Counted from the first letter of the stretch, positions 38,353-48,361 are shown. The stretch: DNA of 64,000 nt from Bacteriovoracaceae bacterium UBA6153 (GCA_002428265.1 DIUR01000033.1:186001-250000), one strand, 5' to 3'. Program-made: numbers and translations. Notes: generated from the letters alone by a model not told the origin.

Positions 38353-41300
38353 CTATTTACATCTCTCTGTTTCACCCTGATCTTTATGATAACAACCGTT
38401 ACCTACACTAACCCATGGGGCACTAAGTTCAGTGCCCGGGTTACATCTGAAAGCAACTTCGTGTTTGAAGCTACAAAAGATCCCTTCACTCGGAAGAACT
38501 TCTGGAACAGAAGCAGGTCTTGGACCATTTTGAGTTCCTTCACCTACAGTAAAATTACCTGAGTTTGTGATAGCACGATTTTCTTTACCGCTGGTAGAAA
38601 TACCATGAAAGTACATTTTCTTACCTTTATGTTGTGCCACTGTTGCAGCAGAGGCCGTGTAAGTAAAACGGTGAGTCTTTCCACTCTGATCACCACACGC
38701 AAATGATACTGCTGGCTCTGATAAAAGATCGGCCTTTGTCGCTCCAATCATCGTTGACCCTGCCACTGCTGCAGATCCACCTACATAAACATGCAGATCA
38801 ACCTGGGCATCTTTTCCATAATCACAGGCCCATCCATTCACTATCATCTCGCCATTTTTTTCTACAACATTATCAATATAACCTATAATTTCATTTTCAA
38901 TTCTCTTTTCACAACTAATCCATAGATGATTGGCATCACTTTCTTGTGCTTTACCGAATTGACTTGGAATGATTTCACCAAAAAGATTTACAGATTTTTG
39001 TTTGAAATAAAAGTCATTTCCGTCGGTGTAAAAAGCACTGTCTTGAGCAGATTTTAATGCTGCATAAGAATCAGATGCACGCATATTATCAATTGAACAC
39101 TGCTTACCAAATCCAGTCAGTTTAAAAATTGGTGAAAATTCATTTGGTTTTTCCATATGGGCAGCAACTAACATTCTTCCTTTAGAAAGCCTGTCTTTTA
39201 CAAGGATTTCATAAGTAAAGTCAGGTGATGAAACCATTCTGTTTTTAGCAAGGAATCCAACTTTATTTTTTTGTGCGATTTCTTCTTCAATGAACTTCCA
39301 CTCTGACATTGCATAAGAAATCTCACCATCATTACGTCTCATAATATATGGAGTTCCCGGCATATCAGGAGTTGCCATCCAAAAAAGTGTTGATTGAGTT
39401 TTTGGAGGACATACTTTAAATAAACTAAAAGATGGATTTCCATTAAATGATTTTGAAGTACATTCATCATAACTTCCGTAAGCTGAACCAGAAAGAAGTA
39501 ATCCTCCTGCCGTGCCGGTCAAAGAACCATCAACGTCACGAGTAGCATTTCCATTTACTTCTTCAATCCATGCCTGATTTCGTGTTGGAGAAGTAGGGTC
39601 TACGAAAACTCTATAATAAGGCTCTGGTGAAAACTTAACGTTACTTACTAAGTTAGTATATTTTTCATTTCCTCCGATTGCCATAAATGGAACAGCTGTC
39701 CTATCAAAATGAAATCCTCTCATCGTAACGTTAACTTCTTTTGCAGGAAAATTAAGGAAGTCTACTTTATCCACTTCAAGTGGCCCATCGTAAAAAACCA
39801 TCCCTACTTGTCTCCACGAAAAATATTTATCTGCTTCAGTGAACTCTCGTTCAAAGGCTCCGTTGTTTTTAGACTCACCAACAATAGCAAAGTTTTTAAC
39901 AATTTGGTTGAAGGCCAGGAAAAATCCCCAACCATTATCCGCTAAAATACCACCGTCAAAAACCGCCGTTTTACCTCTAAAATAAATTCCACTTTCAAAG
40001 TTTTTATAAGCAGAAAGATTCTTAAAAACAGGAGGAAAACTTGGTGAATAGTTAACGATATCTAAAAGCCTGTCTTCCGGATTGTTAGGGTTTTTATTGT
40101 TGTATGATTTTCTTTGCGGATCTTGAATCGCTCCTCCATCCCAAGTCATACCTGTTCTACCAGAATGTGCAATATTACTTGAGAAATCAGTTGTATTTGT
40201 TGATCCGGGAGTGGCCAATAGCGCGCCATCAAATTCTCCACTTGCTCTATTGTAGGCCCTAACTTCTGGAATAAAAGACATCCAGAATCCTGTTCCAACT
40301 GAACCAGCTGAAATATTTTCAGTAATTGTATTTTGTGGATTCGTAATCCAGAAATTTGAAACCGCCGGAAATCTTTTATCAACAGAGTTTGCAGGGTTAT
40401 CTGAAGCTAATAAAAATTTTGTGCTCGACGGATACTTAGACATGATAGCAATATTCTTTCTCATGACGTTATCAATTTCATTACCAAGCTCAAAGAAATA
40501 ACCATGTCCTTTAAAGTCGAAACAAGTATTGTTTTCAACTAGTGCCTTATTAGTTCCGTGAACCGTTATACATCTTTGATAACTTTTATGAATAGATGAG
40601 TTCTTAATAAACTGTCCGGGAGCATCTCCCACAAGGTGCCAGTGAAATGGATAACGGGCCATAACTCCAGCTTGTCCCATTTTATAAAACTCTACGCCAT
40701 CAACATAAGCACGTCCGCCTCTGTTGACCATAACGTGTCCACCGATTTGAGCACCTGCTGCATCTTCTTCTGAAATCGCACCTTCAGATTCATCGGCCAT
40801 AATTTTTATATTACGAGTAAGGTTGGCCACTTCGGCCCTTTGATCCAGGTCAACGACACCTCTTTGAGTGTTGTATTTTTCAATTTCTCCCCAGTGCTTG
40901 AAGCGAACTGCAGAGTTTAGCGTGACAACATTTCCTGAAACACTCTTAACAGTGAATCTTTCTGCCTGATTAGGGTCATATGAAGTAGGAGCAAGAACGA
41001 CATCGTCTCCCTCTTTCCAGTTAACTGCTGAGCTTAATGTTAATGACGTCGCCCCTGGATTTACTGTCTGAGTAATGCGGTGAAACCCTGCTCTTTCAGT
41101 CGCTCCGAATAAATTTAGAACCCCGTTACGATTGACTATAAGTCCTCTGGAGCCAGAGTTCGTTTTTGGATCTAATGCTGGATTTGGCTTAAGCAGGATG
41201 AGTAATTTTTTATTAAATCTATTTTCTGGACTTCCACATTCAAACTTTCCATTTACATAAATTGTTTTTGCTCTAATCACAGTTTGTTCAACATCGTTAG

Positions 41301-42924
41301 AACATAGAAGAGTTCCGTTAATGACAAGCTCACCAACATTTATATTATTTGAATCAAGAACAACTGTTTCTTCCGGTTTAATTTCAATACTTTTATTTCC
41401 ATCTTCACCAGCACTTGCTTTTACGACTTCTGCAAAACTAAGCTGACCACTTTTCAGTGCTACATTATTAGTCTTCAGGTTACTAACTGAGTTTGCTGCC
41501 TGTGCTGAAACTGAATCGTTAGCAGATTTAGATGCAAGACTTGATAGTTTTTCTACACCGCCTTTAGAGTCACTTTGAGATAATAATTTTGTCGAGATCG
41601 CTCTTGATTTACTATTAGCTGCTCCATTGATAGAAGCACCTTTCATAGAACCTGACCCCATTGTACCAGAACCGCCACCGGCCCCTGAAGATTTTCCTAA
41701 AGTCGACAGACCACTTGAATAAGCTTCTCCTCCCGCATTAGGCATTGCATAGATGTCTTGCCCCATTGAGGGATTTGCTTTTATGACTTTATCACTAGCG
41801 ATCGCTCTGGCAACACCTGAAACTTTTCCATCACCAGCAGAGTCTGAACTCTTTACTTCGGCCATATACTTATCAAGTTTCGATTTAGTCGCAACAAACT
41901 CACTTAATTTTTTCTCATCACTTGAAACAAAGGCCTTTAGTTTTGTTAAGGCATAATCAAAATACTCATGACGATTCCCGGCCTGGCCTATAATTTTATT
42001 AGTTGTATCCCAATAAGTTTTAAAGATATCCGCGGCCTGTGCGCTATCTGCTTTTTCTACACCTAGCTTAGTAAGAAAGTTCGGCGTATTTTTTTCTAGT
42101 GCGGCCTTAGATTCATCAGGACAAATAATCCCGGCATTCATTCGAGAATTTCTAATGGCAAGAAAGGCTTCATGAAGCGGAAGCACCCAGTTGAATTGGG
42201 CATTGGGTGATTTCGGAATTGCGGCAAAGATATTGTTAATATCTTTTTCGTGAGCTTCCATGTTGAAGTTCATTTCTGCACTTGGGGCATAACTTACATA
42301 GACTTCATTTGATAGTCTTGCAACGATAGGCTTGATTGTTGGAATGATTTTTTGGGCCACATCACAACCAACGACTTTATGACTACAAGCAAGGCCCGCA
42401 ATGTTCATTGATTTAGCAATGGCCTCATTTAGCATCTTCTTATAAGCGGCCTGATTTTCTTTATCCTCTATTTCGTTTAGCTTGCTAGCAGCTTCTGTCG
42501 CTTTGATCAAGTTTTGAGCAAGAGTAATCCTCCCTTGCGGGCCACGTAAATACTCAATGCTGGCCAAAACAGTATTTAACTCCTGTTGAATAGATTCAAC
42601 TCGAGCACTCGATTCTGGATCAGCTTTTTTAACTAATTCATCCATCTCTGATTTTAAAGAAGCGGCCTTTGCCTTAAGATTTTTTTCGTTTTCAACAATT
42701 TCTTCAACAAACTTATCAACAGAAGTCCACCATGAATCTAATGATGCAGGAGTTTTTGAACCAACTGCTTTACAAGATTTTAATCCTATTTCGTTTGCAC
42801 CATATAAGACTGCGTACATGGGAAGAACTGATTCATCGTTGACTGAAGCTTTATCAGCAGCTGTTGCTGTGATACTAAACGTTGCGACTGTTAAAATTAA
42901 AAGTGCATTATTAAGCTTAATCAT
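38353..42924 (-). CDS. Exported G8-domain / parallel beta-helix protein (CEMIP-like) with C-terminal Cys module
   Basis: 1523 residues. Order: a signal peptide (MIKLNNALLILTVATFSITATA); a helical region to about residue 370; a Gly/Ser-rich linker near 395-430; a G8-like domain near 515-580 (VGELVINGTLLC and IYVNGKFECG); then a long right-handed beta-helix to about 1130. The helix contains GGHVMVNRGGRAYVDGVEFY, ARYPFHWHLVGD and ITVHGTNKALVENN, strongly reminiscent of CEMIP/KIAA1199, TMEM2 and fibrocystin. CEMIP and TMEM2 act on hyaluronan. The last 45 residues are a four-Cys module ending CYHKDQGETERC, shared with the lipoprotein at 44333. A surface polysaccharide-binding or degrading role is inferred, not shown. 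Confidence 0.8.
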   Translation of the reverse strand: MIKLNNALLILTVATFSITATAADKASVNDESVLPMYAVLYGANEIGLKSCKAVGSKTPASLDSWWTSVDKFVEEIVENEKNLKAKAASLKSEMDELVKKADPESSARVESIQQELNTVLASIEYLRGPQGRITLAQNLIKATEAASKLNEIEDKENQAAYKKMLNEAIAKSMNIAGLACSHKVVGCDVAQKIIPTIKPIVARLSNEVYVSYAPSAEMNFNMEAHEKDINNIFAAIPKSPNAQFNWVLPLHEAFLAIRNSRMNAGIICPDESKAALEKNTPNFLTKLGVEKADSAQAADIFKTYWDTTNKIIGQAGNRHEYFDYALTKLKAFVSSDEKKLSEFVATKSKLDKYMAEVKSSDSAGDGKVSGVARAIASDKVIKANPSMGQDIYAMPNAGGEAYSSGLSTLGKSSGAGGGSGTMGSGSMKGASINGAANSKSRAISTKLLSQSDSKGGVEKLSSLASKSANDSVSAQAANSVSNLKTNNVALKSGQLSFAEVVKASAGEDGNKSIEIKPEETVVLDSNNINVGELVINGTLLCSNDVEQTVIRAKTIYVNGKFECGSPENRFNKKLLILLKPNPALDPKTNSGSRGLIVNRNGVLNLFGATERAGFHRITQTVNPGATSLTLSSAVNWKEGDDVVLAPTSYDPNQAERFTVKSVSGNVVTLNSAVRFKHWGEIEKYNTQRGVVDLDQRAEVANLTRNIKIMADESEGAISEEDAAGAQIGGHVMVNRGGRAYVDGVEFYKMGQAGVMARYPFHWHLVGDAPGQFIKNSSIHKSYQRCITVHGTNKALVENNTCFDFKGHGYFFELGNEIDNVMRKNIAIMSKYPSSTKFLLASDNPANSVDKRFPAVSNFWITNPQNTITENISAGSVGTGFWMSFIPEVRAYNRASGEFDGALLATPGSTNTTDFSSNIAHSGRTGMTWDGGAIQDPQRKSYNNKNPNNPEDRLLDIVNYSPSFPPVFKNLSAYKNFESGIYFRGKTAVFDGGILADNGWGFFLAFNQIVKNFAIVGESKNNGAFEREFTEADKYFSWRQVGMVFYDGPLEVDKVDFLNFPAKEVNVTMRGFHFDRTAVPFMAIGGNEKYTNLVSNVKFSPEPYYRVFVDPTSPTRNQAWIEEVNGNATRDVDGSLTGTAGGLLLSGSAYGSYDECTSKSFNGNPSFSLFKVCPPKTQSTLFWMATPDMPGTPYIMRRNDGEISYAMSEWKFIEEEIAQKNKVGFLAKNRMVSSPDFTYEILVKDRLSKGRMLVAAHMEKPNEFSPIFKLTGFGKQCSIDNMRASDSYAALKSAQDSAFYTDGNDFYFKQKSVNLFGEIIPSQFGKAQESDANHLWISCEKRIENEIIGYIDNVVEKNGEMIVNGWACDYGKDAQVDLHVYVGGSAAVAGSTMIGATKADLLSEPAVSFACGDQSGKTHRFTYTASAATVAQHKGKKMYFHGISTSGKENRAITNSGNFTVGEGTQNGPRPASVPEVLPSEGIFCSFKHEVAFRCNPGTELSAPWVSVGNGCYHKDQGETERCK

Positions 42925-43143
42925 CTCGAACTACCTTTTTAAAAATAAAGAAATCTAAAGACTCTTATATTTTCGGCTACATCGGGCCAATTCCTTAAAT
43001 AAAACGCATCGAACTCGACTTGGGACACCCGAGGTAAATAAAATTAAGACCTTATAGTTGATAAAAAAGTGCTGATTTCAAAAAGCGCTGCCAATATATA
43101 TGGTCTTCTTGATTAATTGGGACTGATCATTCATATTAAAAAA

Positions 43144-44235
43144 ATGCACCTATACTCCAATACAATTAAGGCCTTTATCGCTCGTGTGAGAGAAGACGTG
43201 CGTGAGATTATTAACCTCGAAATGAATCTCAAAATGGACCGCTCCCGCGTTTTATACAACGGCATCTTTTATCCGCTCAATATTATCGTTTTTGAAGACA
43301 ACTCTCGCCTGGGTTATTTTGATTCCAGAACCTATGAGCTAGGTCTTTCTAAAAAACTTATGTATCAGGCCAAAGATAGTGTCTTAAAAAATGTTATCAG
43401 GCATGAGCTCGCTCATTTTGTCGCCTTCATTATCCATGGCCCGCAAGTCATGCATGGTGAAGAGTTTAAAAATATCTGTCGCAAATACTCTTGGGACCGT
43501 GATGTTGAAATGGCCTACGCCAACGTCGTTTTAGAAAATGATAAAATTGAAGGCGACCTTAAAACTGAAAAACTCTTAGAACGCTTAAAAAAGCTTCTGG
43601 CCCTAACTAGCAGTGATAATCCTCACGAACGTGAACTGGCCACTCTAAAGGCCAATCAGCTCTTATTAGAACATAATCTGGATATGACCAGACAGATTCA
43701 TCCTGAAGATGAAACGGTTTATGTTAAACGCGTTTTAGAGGCCACTAGAAAACAAACTAAACATGTCGCCATCTATGAAATCCTAAAAACATTTTTCGTC
43801 TCTCCGGTATTCAATCACGGAAGAGGAATTTTTTATCTCGAAGTCATTGGCGATAAAACCAGCGTTGAGCTCGCTGAGTATGTGGCCCACTTTCTAGATC
43901 ATGAACTAGATGTCATGTGGAAAGATGCAACGAAAAAAAATCGTGACTTCAAAGGCCTTGCTGCCAAGAACTCTTTTTTAAGAGGTGTTGCTAAAGGATA
44001 TGTTGAGAGAATTGAATCGCAGAAAAAAGCGTCAGCTCAGAGCTTTGAGCTTGCCTTGATTGAAAAGAATCTAGCAACCCAACTAAAGACGGTTTACTCA
44101 AGGATTGGTCATTCTTCAATGAGCGCGGGCTCCCATCACTCAGGGGCAAATGCTGCAGGAATTGAATCTGGCAAGAACTTGAACATAAGGCCCGGTGTCA
44201 GCAATCAATCAACCAAAAAACTTTTGCTTGAATAA
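43144..44235 (+). CDS. SprT-like peptidase domain fused to DUF2786
   Basis: 363 residues from ATG 43144 (a TTG at 43117 is the alternative; no strong ribosome site). The N-terminal half has RHELAHFVAF, an HExxH zinc motif, and HGEEFKNICRKY supplying the third ligand as in SprT-like proteins. The middle (LLERLKKLLALT, HERELATLKANQLL) fits DUF2786. Cytoplasmic. The fusion suggests a DNA- or protein-linked repair or turnover role. The function is not known. Confidence 0.7.
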   Translation: MHLYSNTIKAFIARVREDVREIINLEMNLKMDRSRVLYNGIFYPLNIIVFEDNSRLGYFDSRTYELGLSKKLMYQAKDSVLKNVIRHELAHFVAFIIHGPQVMHGEEFKNICRKYSWDRDVEMAYANVVLENDKIEGDLKTEKLLERLKKLLALTSSDNPHERELATLKANQLLLEHNLDMTRQIHPEDETVYVKRVLEATRKQTKHVAIYEILKTFFVSPVFNHGRGIFYLEVIGDKTSVELAEYVAHFLDHELDVMWKDATKKNRDFKGLAAKNSFLRGVAKGYVERIESQKKASAQSFELALIEKNLATQLKTVYSRIGHSSMSAGSHHSGANAAGIESGKNLNIRPGVSNQSTKKLLLE

Positions 44236-44332
44236 TAAATTCATCACGTTGTCTCCCTCCTTTGATAGGCAATATATTTAGAGTTGTTAAAAATTCTAGA
44301 TGCCAGGATAATTGAATCAATAGGAGAATCGA

Positions 44333-45721
44333 ATGAAATATTATGGACTCATTGGTTTATTATTAATTCTTGGCTGTGTAAAAGAGAATAAAAACCAAAA
44401 AAAAGCAGTCAATGCTGACACAATGACCAGTAAAATGATTAATACGATTGGTCCTGCCGGAAGTACCCCAACTTCGCTCGTAAAAGCGGCCAGCGATAAA
44501 ATTATTGAATTTAAAAATGATGGTAATGGACTCATCGTTTGTAAATACCCGAGCAATGTATGCCGAACAAATGCCGATGAGCACTCAGGTGGGGCCAGCG
44601 CCTATGGACTGATTCCCAATAGTGCTGACTCTTTTATCCATTATATGAAATTTAGATTTTATTCAGACGGGTATTTCGCAAAAAATCCTGAAGGCCATAT
44701 CGCTTTTGGCCTTAGGGGCAAGCGCATGAGAGTTGAAGAATACGGCGATAAAGCAGGTGTAGATGGAAGAGGAATTATCATAGGCCACATTGGTTATGGC
44801 TACTTTTATAACAATAATAATAAAGCATGTGTTGATAGAATGGCACAAATTGAAAGTTATTATCGAAGCGCAAAAGAAGCTAAAAAGGCTGAATTTGGCA
44901 ATAAGATTTTTCCTACGACTTGCTCTGACACTATCTTTGAAGACAATAAATGGTATAGCGTAGAAATAGAGGTCACTTCACATCAATACATTATCTATCG
45001 TGTGTATGATGCTACTGGAAACATTATCTATAAGACTTATTACAATGACCAACCAAACTACCTTGATCCTAATCTAACCGAATGGTTCGTGGGACACGTG
45101 TTTGAGTCTGCGAATACTAAATGGTCAGTAAGACTGGAAGATTTTGAAGTCGGTCACATCGTGAAAAAAGATGTCTTTTATCCGGTTAAGGATTTTACGC
45201 CTCCACTAAATTTTTCAACTAGGTTTGGTGCAGCTTCCGCTTCAAACTCTAACAATTATTCTATCATTTTAGATAAGAGTTCACCTTCGCAAATAAAACT
45301 ACACAACATCAACGCGAGAAAGAAGCTTTATGGGTGTGCTTCTTGGAGAAAGACTAAGACCGGTACGGACTCGGTAGATTGTGGAAAGGCGGAAAATTAC
45401 CGTGAAATGATTTTTTCTACTGAGACCGACTGGGACATAAATGGTGACACCCTCTCTTTAAAAGAGAGTTTTATTCAAACCTTGCCCCCAAACTTCTACA
45501 CTATTTATTTCCGCATGAATCCTCAAGATCAACTTACTCAAGTGTCGCTGTCGTTGGAATTAAAAGAAAGTCAGCCCAATTCTTCGAGTTCTGGCACATT
45601 TTGTAACACTTCCTTAAAAAGAATCACAAACTGGAAATGTAACACCTCAAGGCCTGATAGTACCTGGGTCGACGTAGGGGCCGGATGTTTTCATCAACTG
45701 ACTGGGCAGTCGTGTAACTAA
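44333..45721 (+). CDS. Lipoprotein with C-terminal four-Cys module, unknown
   Basis: 462 residues. The lipobox LILGC places the lipid on the Cys near residue 15. The middle is beta-rich and reminiscent of a concanavalin-like or polysaccharide-lyase jelly roll (YMKFRFYSDGYF and KWYSVEIEV), with no identified catalytic residues. The C-terminus (FCNTSLKRITNWKC, then GAGCFHQLTGQSC) matches the end of the G8 protein. An ATAGGAG ribosome site is present. It is separate from the G8 gene but in the same neighbourhood. Confidence 0.7.
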   Translation: MKYYGLIGLLLILGCVKENKNQKKAVNADTMTSKMINTIGPAGSTPTSLVKAASDKIIEFKNDGNGLIVCKYPSNVCRTNADEHSGGASAYGLIPNSADSFIHYMKFRFYSDGYFAKNPEGHIAFGLRGKRMRVEEYGDKAGVDGRGIIIGHIGYGYFYNNNNKACVDRMAQIESYYRSAKEAKKAEFGNKIFPTTCSDTIFEDNKWYSVEIEVTSHQYIIYRVYDATGNIIYKTYYNDQPNYLDPNLTEWFVGHVFESANTKWSVRLEDFEVGHIVKKDVFYPVKDFTPPLNFSTRFGAASASNSNNYSIILDKSSPSQIKLHNINARKKLYGCASWRKTKTGTDSVDCGKAENYREMIFSTETDWDINGDTLSLKESFIQTLPPNFYTIYFRMNPQDQLTQVSLSLELKESQPNSSSSGTFCNTSLKRITNWKCNTSRPDSTWVDVGAGCFHQLTGQSCN

Positions 45722-45729
45722 ACTCATAA

Positions 45730-46140
45730 TTACTTTGTTGAAATAAAGTTTTTCCACCTGAGACTGAGAAATGAAATTTCAACAAAGTCTGATTTTCCAA
45801 ACATGCACCTGTCAGTGCTCTCCCAGTCTTTGCCTTTTTTCTTAAACTCATATATCTGAGGAACTCCGCCTAAAGCTTCACAAAGTTTAAATCCTGGAGA
45901 ACCAAGGTTCTGATAATACCCGTTTATCTTCAATGGAGCTGGAGTGCGTTTTAAAATCTCACACTGCTGACTTGAGCAAGTTTTTGAAACATAAAAAAGC
46001 ATCTTCTCTGAATCTACCAGCGAGCACAGTGTCTCTTTAGCGAGCACTGGTTTACTATCAAAAATGATTTTTGTTTCAACTTGAAAACACTCGGCCTGAA
46101 GATTAAAAGAGAATAAAAGAACTAATAATATTTTTATCAT
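45730..46140 (-). CDS. Small secreted Cys-rich protein, unknown
   Basis: 136 residues. The signal peptide MIKILLVLLFSFNLQA is followed by a mature domain with seven or so Cys, including TCSSQQC. It overlaps the upstream papain-like protease gene by 4 bp, so the two are translationally coupled; it could be an inhibitor or partner of that protease, which is inferred from position only. Confidence 0.6.
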   Translation of the reverse strand: MIKILLVLLFSFNLQAECFQVETKIIFDSKPVLAKETLCSLVDSEKMLFYVSKTCSSQQCEILKRTPAPLKINGYYQNLGSPGFKLCEALGGVPQIYEFKKKGKDWESTDRCMFGKSDFVEISFLSLRWKNFISTK

Positions 46141-47513
46141 TGAATGTACGTCACTTCTAAAATGCTTCTCTTTAAGAGATCGGCACCAACCCAGAAGTGT
46201 CCACTAAATCTGCAATTGCCACCTTCACAATTTTTATGGCAAGAAAGCTCAGCATGCTCTTTTTGATCACAGGTTTTTCCCCAGCTATTTCTGACCAGGT
46301 AATCACATTTACCAGTTACCGGATTCGTGCGTTTTCCCACTACGATTGAGCCATGCCCACTCGTTCCGTTTTCAGCATTGATTTGAGAATAATCATATCC
46401 GATCGCTGCGATTTCATTTTTCTTTAATCTTTCGTCAATGGCATTCATCAAAGTATCGTCATTACCATTGTGTTTCACTAGTGTCGTTGTCGTGACTTTA
46501 AGTCCTTTAAAGCTCAAATTTCTGCATTGCCTGTCATAGGCCGCTTCCACTAATTTTCTCGTTCCAAAACGATTGATATGCCCTCTGATGCTTCCTGGGT
46601 CAAAGCCAGGGAAAGCGCGCTCAAGATCCTGGCCGAAACATGAATTGCTATCCATTTCTTTTTCAAAACGGTTTTCTTTTACAACGGTTAACAAATTAGT
46701 GAGAAACGTCTGATAAGTTTTATCCGTGCAAAATTTGAAATCGCTTGAAGGAAGATCTTCTTCCAGACACAATCCATTTTTTTTCATCAAGTACTTATCA
46801 ATACTTTGACCGATAAATCCTCCCACTGGAGTCGTGCTCTTAATGTCACTTTCAACGTCGATTTGTCCGGCAGAATTATATAAGCTCACGGCTGAAATTT
46901 TCTTTCCGACTTTAAAACTTAAAAGATCGGCGGCCGTGTAAGCGTAACACCAGCCGACAGTATCCTGGTTTCTGACGTTATGAAGATTAACTGAGTCGTT
47001 TTCAACAATAGTGTCGCCACATTTTCCAGCAAATGCTCTGGGAGTTTCTGTTCTTCTGGAAGGCTGCACTGGCTCATCTCTTTTGATGACAGTTTCCTGT
47101 TTATAAGAAAAAACATTTTCAAATTCATAAGTAAAACGCTGACTCTGTCCCATCAGATAATCATACTCATTCTGAATATTTCTTCCGCCTTCTTCCTTAA
47201 TTCCAAGATCAAGGTATCTCTTGATGGTCTGTGCTCTTTTAGTTTTGATAGATTCGCGAAGCGATTTAGTTGAATCAATGGCAGCTTGTCCACACGACTC
47301 TCTCGTGACTTCTTCTTTAAAAAGCGCATAGGACTCAGCAAAGACTTTTAAATCATCAAACGAGACCATTCTTTTATTTGAAATGATTTGGGCATCCTGC
47401 TCAAACATGTCGACGCGCTCACTACAGACGTCAGCGTAGATCTGACTGATAGTCAGAATGAGTCCAAGTGCAAAATAGACGAGCGCCTTCATGGCATCGT
47501 TGAGCTTTGTCAT
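46137..47513 (-). CDS. Exported papain-like (C1) cysteine peptidase
   Basis: 458 residues. A hydrophobic N-terminus (ALVYFALGLILTISQIYA) is followed by a propeptide-like helical region to about residue 160. The catalytic domain carries Cys189 (QDTVGWCYAYTAADLLS), His387 (GTSGHGSIVVG) and Asn409 (VRNSWG), the papain triad. Several extra Cys lie around the active domain. It is probably secreted or periplasmic and could be used against prey proteins. Start ATG 47513 or 47492. Confidence 0.8.
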   Translation of the reverse strand: MTKLNDAMKALVYFALGLILTISQIYADVCSERVDMFEQDAQIISNKRMVSFDDLKVFAESYALFKEEVTRESCGQAAIDSTKSLRESIKTKRAQTIKRYLDLGIKEEGGRNIQNEYDYLMGQSQRFTYEFENVFSYKQETVIKRDEPVQPSRRTETPRAFAGKCGDTIVENDSVNLHNVRNQDTVGWCYAYTAADLLSFKVGKKISAVSLYNSAGQIDVESDIKSTTPVGGFIGQSIDKYLMKKNGLCLEEDLPSSDFKFCTDKTYQTFLTNLLTVVKENRFEKEMDSNSCFGQDLERAFPGFDPGSIRGHINRFGTRKLVEAAYDRQCRNLSFKGLKVTTTTLVKHNGNDDTLMNAIDERLKKNEIAAIGYDYSQINAENGTSGHGSIVVGKRTNPVTGKCDYLVRNSWGKTCDQKEHAELSCHKNCEGGNCRFSGHFWVGADLLKRSILEVTYIQ

Positions 47514-47543
47514 GACTATATATTAACGTGTGATGGGATTTTT

Positions 47544-48254
47544 TTAAACCTGTTTTTCGTCCGGCCCGAAGATCCACTTGTGTTGTTGACCGATAACACG
47601 GAAGAATCCGCCGTTTTCCTCATTCCATTTCATAACATCGATGAAGCGCTGAAGAGGAAATTGCTCTTCAGTGTTAAAACAAGGAGTCAAAACCCATGGA
47701 AAATTAAGAGAATCCTCTGTAATACACAGAGATTTATAAGCGTCTAAGACAGCATCGAAATCTGCTTTATCAGCAATCACGGCCTTCACCTGAAATTTAT
47801 TAGGGTATAAAACATTCATCTTCTGAATGTTCCTAAGGGGAGTTTTTACCCCTGTCGAAGGAGTTTTGAAGTCAAAACTAATGTAGTCAACTATGTCAAA
47901 GATCTCGTCAACCACTCTCGTTCCGGCCGCTTCGATATTGATAAAGTAACCGCGGTCTTTTAAAGCGCTCGCTACTTCTAGAACATGAGGAACATGACTT
48001 GGATGAAGTGGGTCACCGCCAGTGATGGAAACGTTTTTAATTTTTCCATTGAAGCCTTCAGTGTAAACTCTCTCTAGGATTTCAGTGGTTGTTACACCCA
48101 TCTCACGATCAAAGTCCCAAGTGTCTTTTGAATCACAGTTCAAACACCCGACCGCGCAGCCCTGGTAGCGCACGAAGATCTGCGGACGTCCTAAAAAGAC
48201 GCCTTCCCCTTCGGTGGCACGGTAAATAGAATTTATGAGCTGATTTCCTTTCAT
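47544..48254 (-). CDS. queE: 7-carboxy-7-deazaguanine synthase (radical SAM)
   Basis: 236 residues from ATG 48254. The start MKGNQLINSIYRATEGEG fits the family. The radical SAM cysteines are the CX3CX2C set C33, C37, C40 (CAVGCLNC). TGGDPLHP is the SAM-binding GGE-like motif. QueE converts carboxytetrahydropterin to CDG in queuosine synthesis. A TTGACG-N17-TAAAAA promoter overlaps the upstream ATG at 48266, which favours the 48254 start. Confidence 0.85.
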   Translation of the reverse strand: MKGNQLINSIYRATEGEGVFLGRPQIFVRYQGCAVGCLNCDSKDTWDFDREMGVTTTEILERVYTEGFNGKIKNVSITGGDPLHPSHVPHVLEVASALKDRGYFINIEAAGTRVVDEIFDIVDYISFDFKTPSTGVKTPLRNIQKMNVLYPNKFQVKAVIADKADFDAVLDAYKSLCITEDSLNFPWVLTPCFNTEEQFPLQRFIDVMKWNEENGGFFRVIGQQHKWIFGPDEKQV

Positions 48255-48281
48255 ATGTAATCGCATTTTTTACAGGTCTGC

Positions 48282-48295
48282 TTGACCCCCGTCAA
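48282..48295. promoter_or_regulatory. TTGAC-CCCC-GTCAA dyad between queE and its divergent neighbour
   Basis: Perfect 5-bp arms. On the minus strand TTGACG is the -35 of the proposed queE promoter, so a regulator bound here would block it. No preQ1-type riboswitch was seen. Confidence 0.35.
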
Positions 48296-48349
48296 ACGCA
48301 TATCTCTAAGGCAGGTACTTTTTTCAGTATTTTTGCCCAAAAATAGTGA

Positions 48350-48361
48350 TAAAATACCTCT
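48350..48361 (+). promoter_or_regulatory. -10-like TAAAAT just before the 48362 start
   Basis: TAAAAT (48350-48355) ends 6 bp before the ATG, and no Shine-Dalgarno sequence is visible. Transcription would begin at or beside the start codon, as in leaderless genes. Confidence 0.35.

Noticed and set aside
47388..47747. Plus-strand open frame of about 119 codons across the queE and papain-like genes
   Set aside because: Antisense to two well-supported genes, with no family features.
48255..48361. Possible preQ1 riboswitch upstream of queE
   Set aside because: No room for it; the gap looks like promoter only, and no preQ1 aptamer core was seen.
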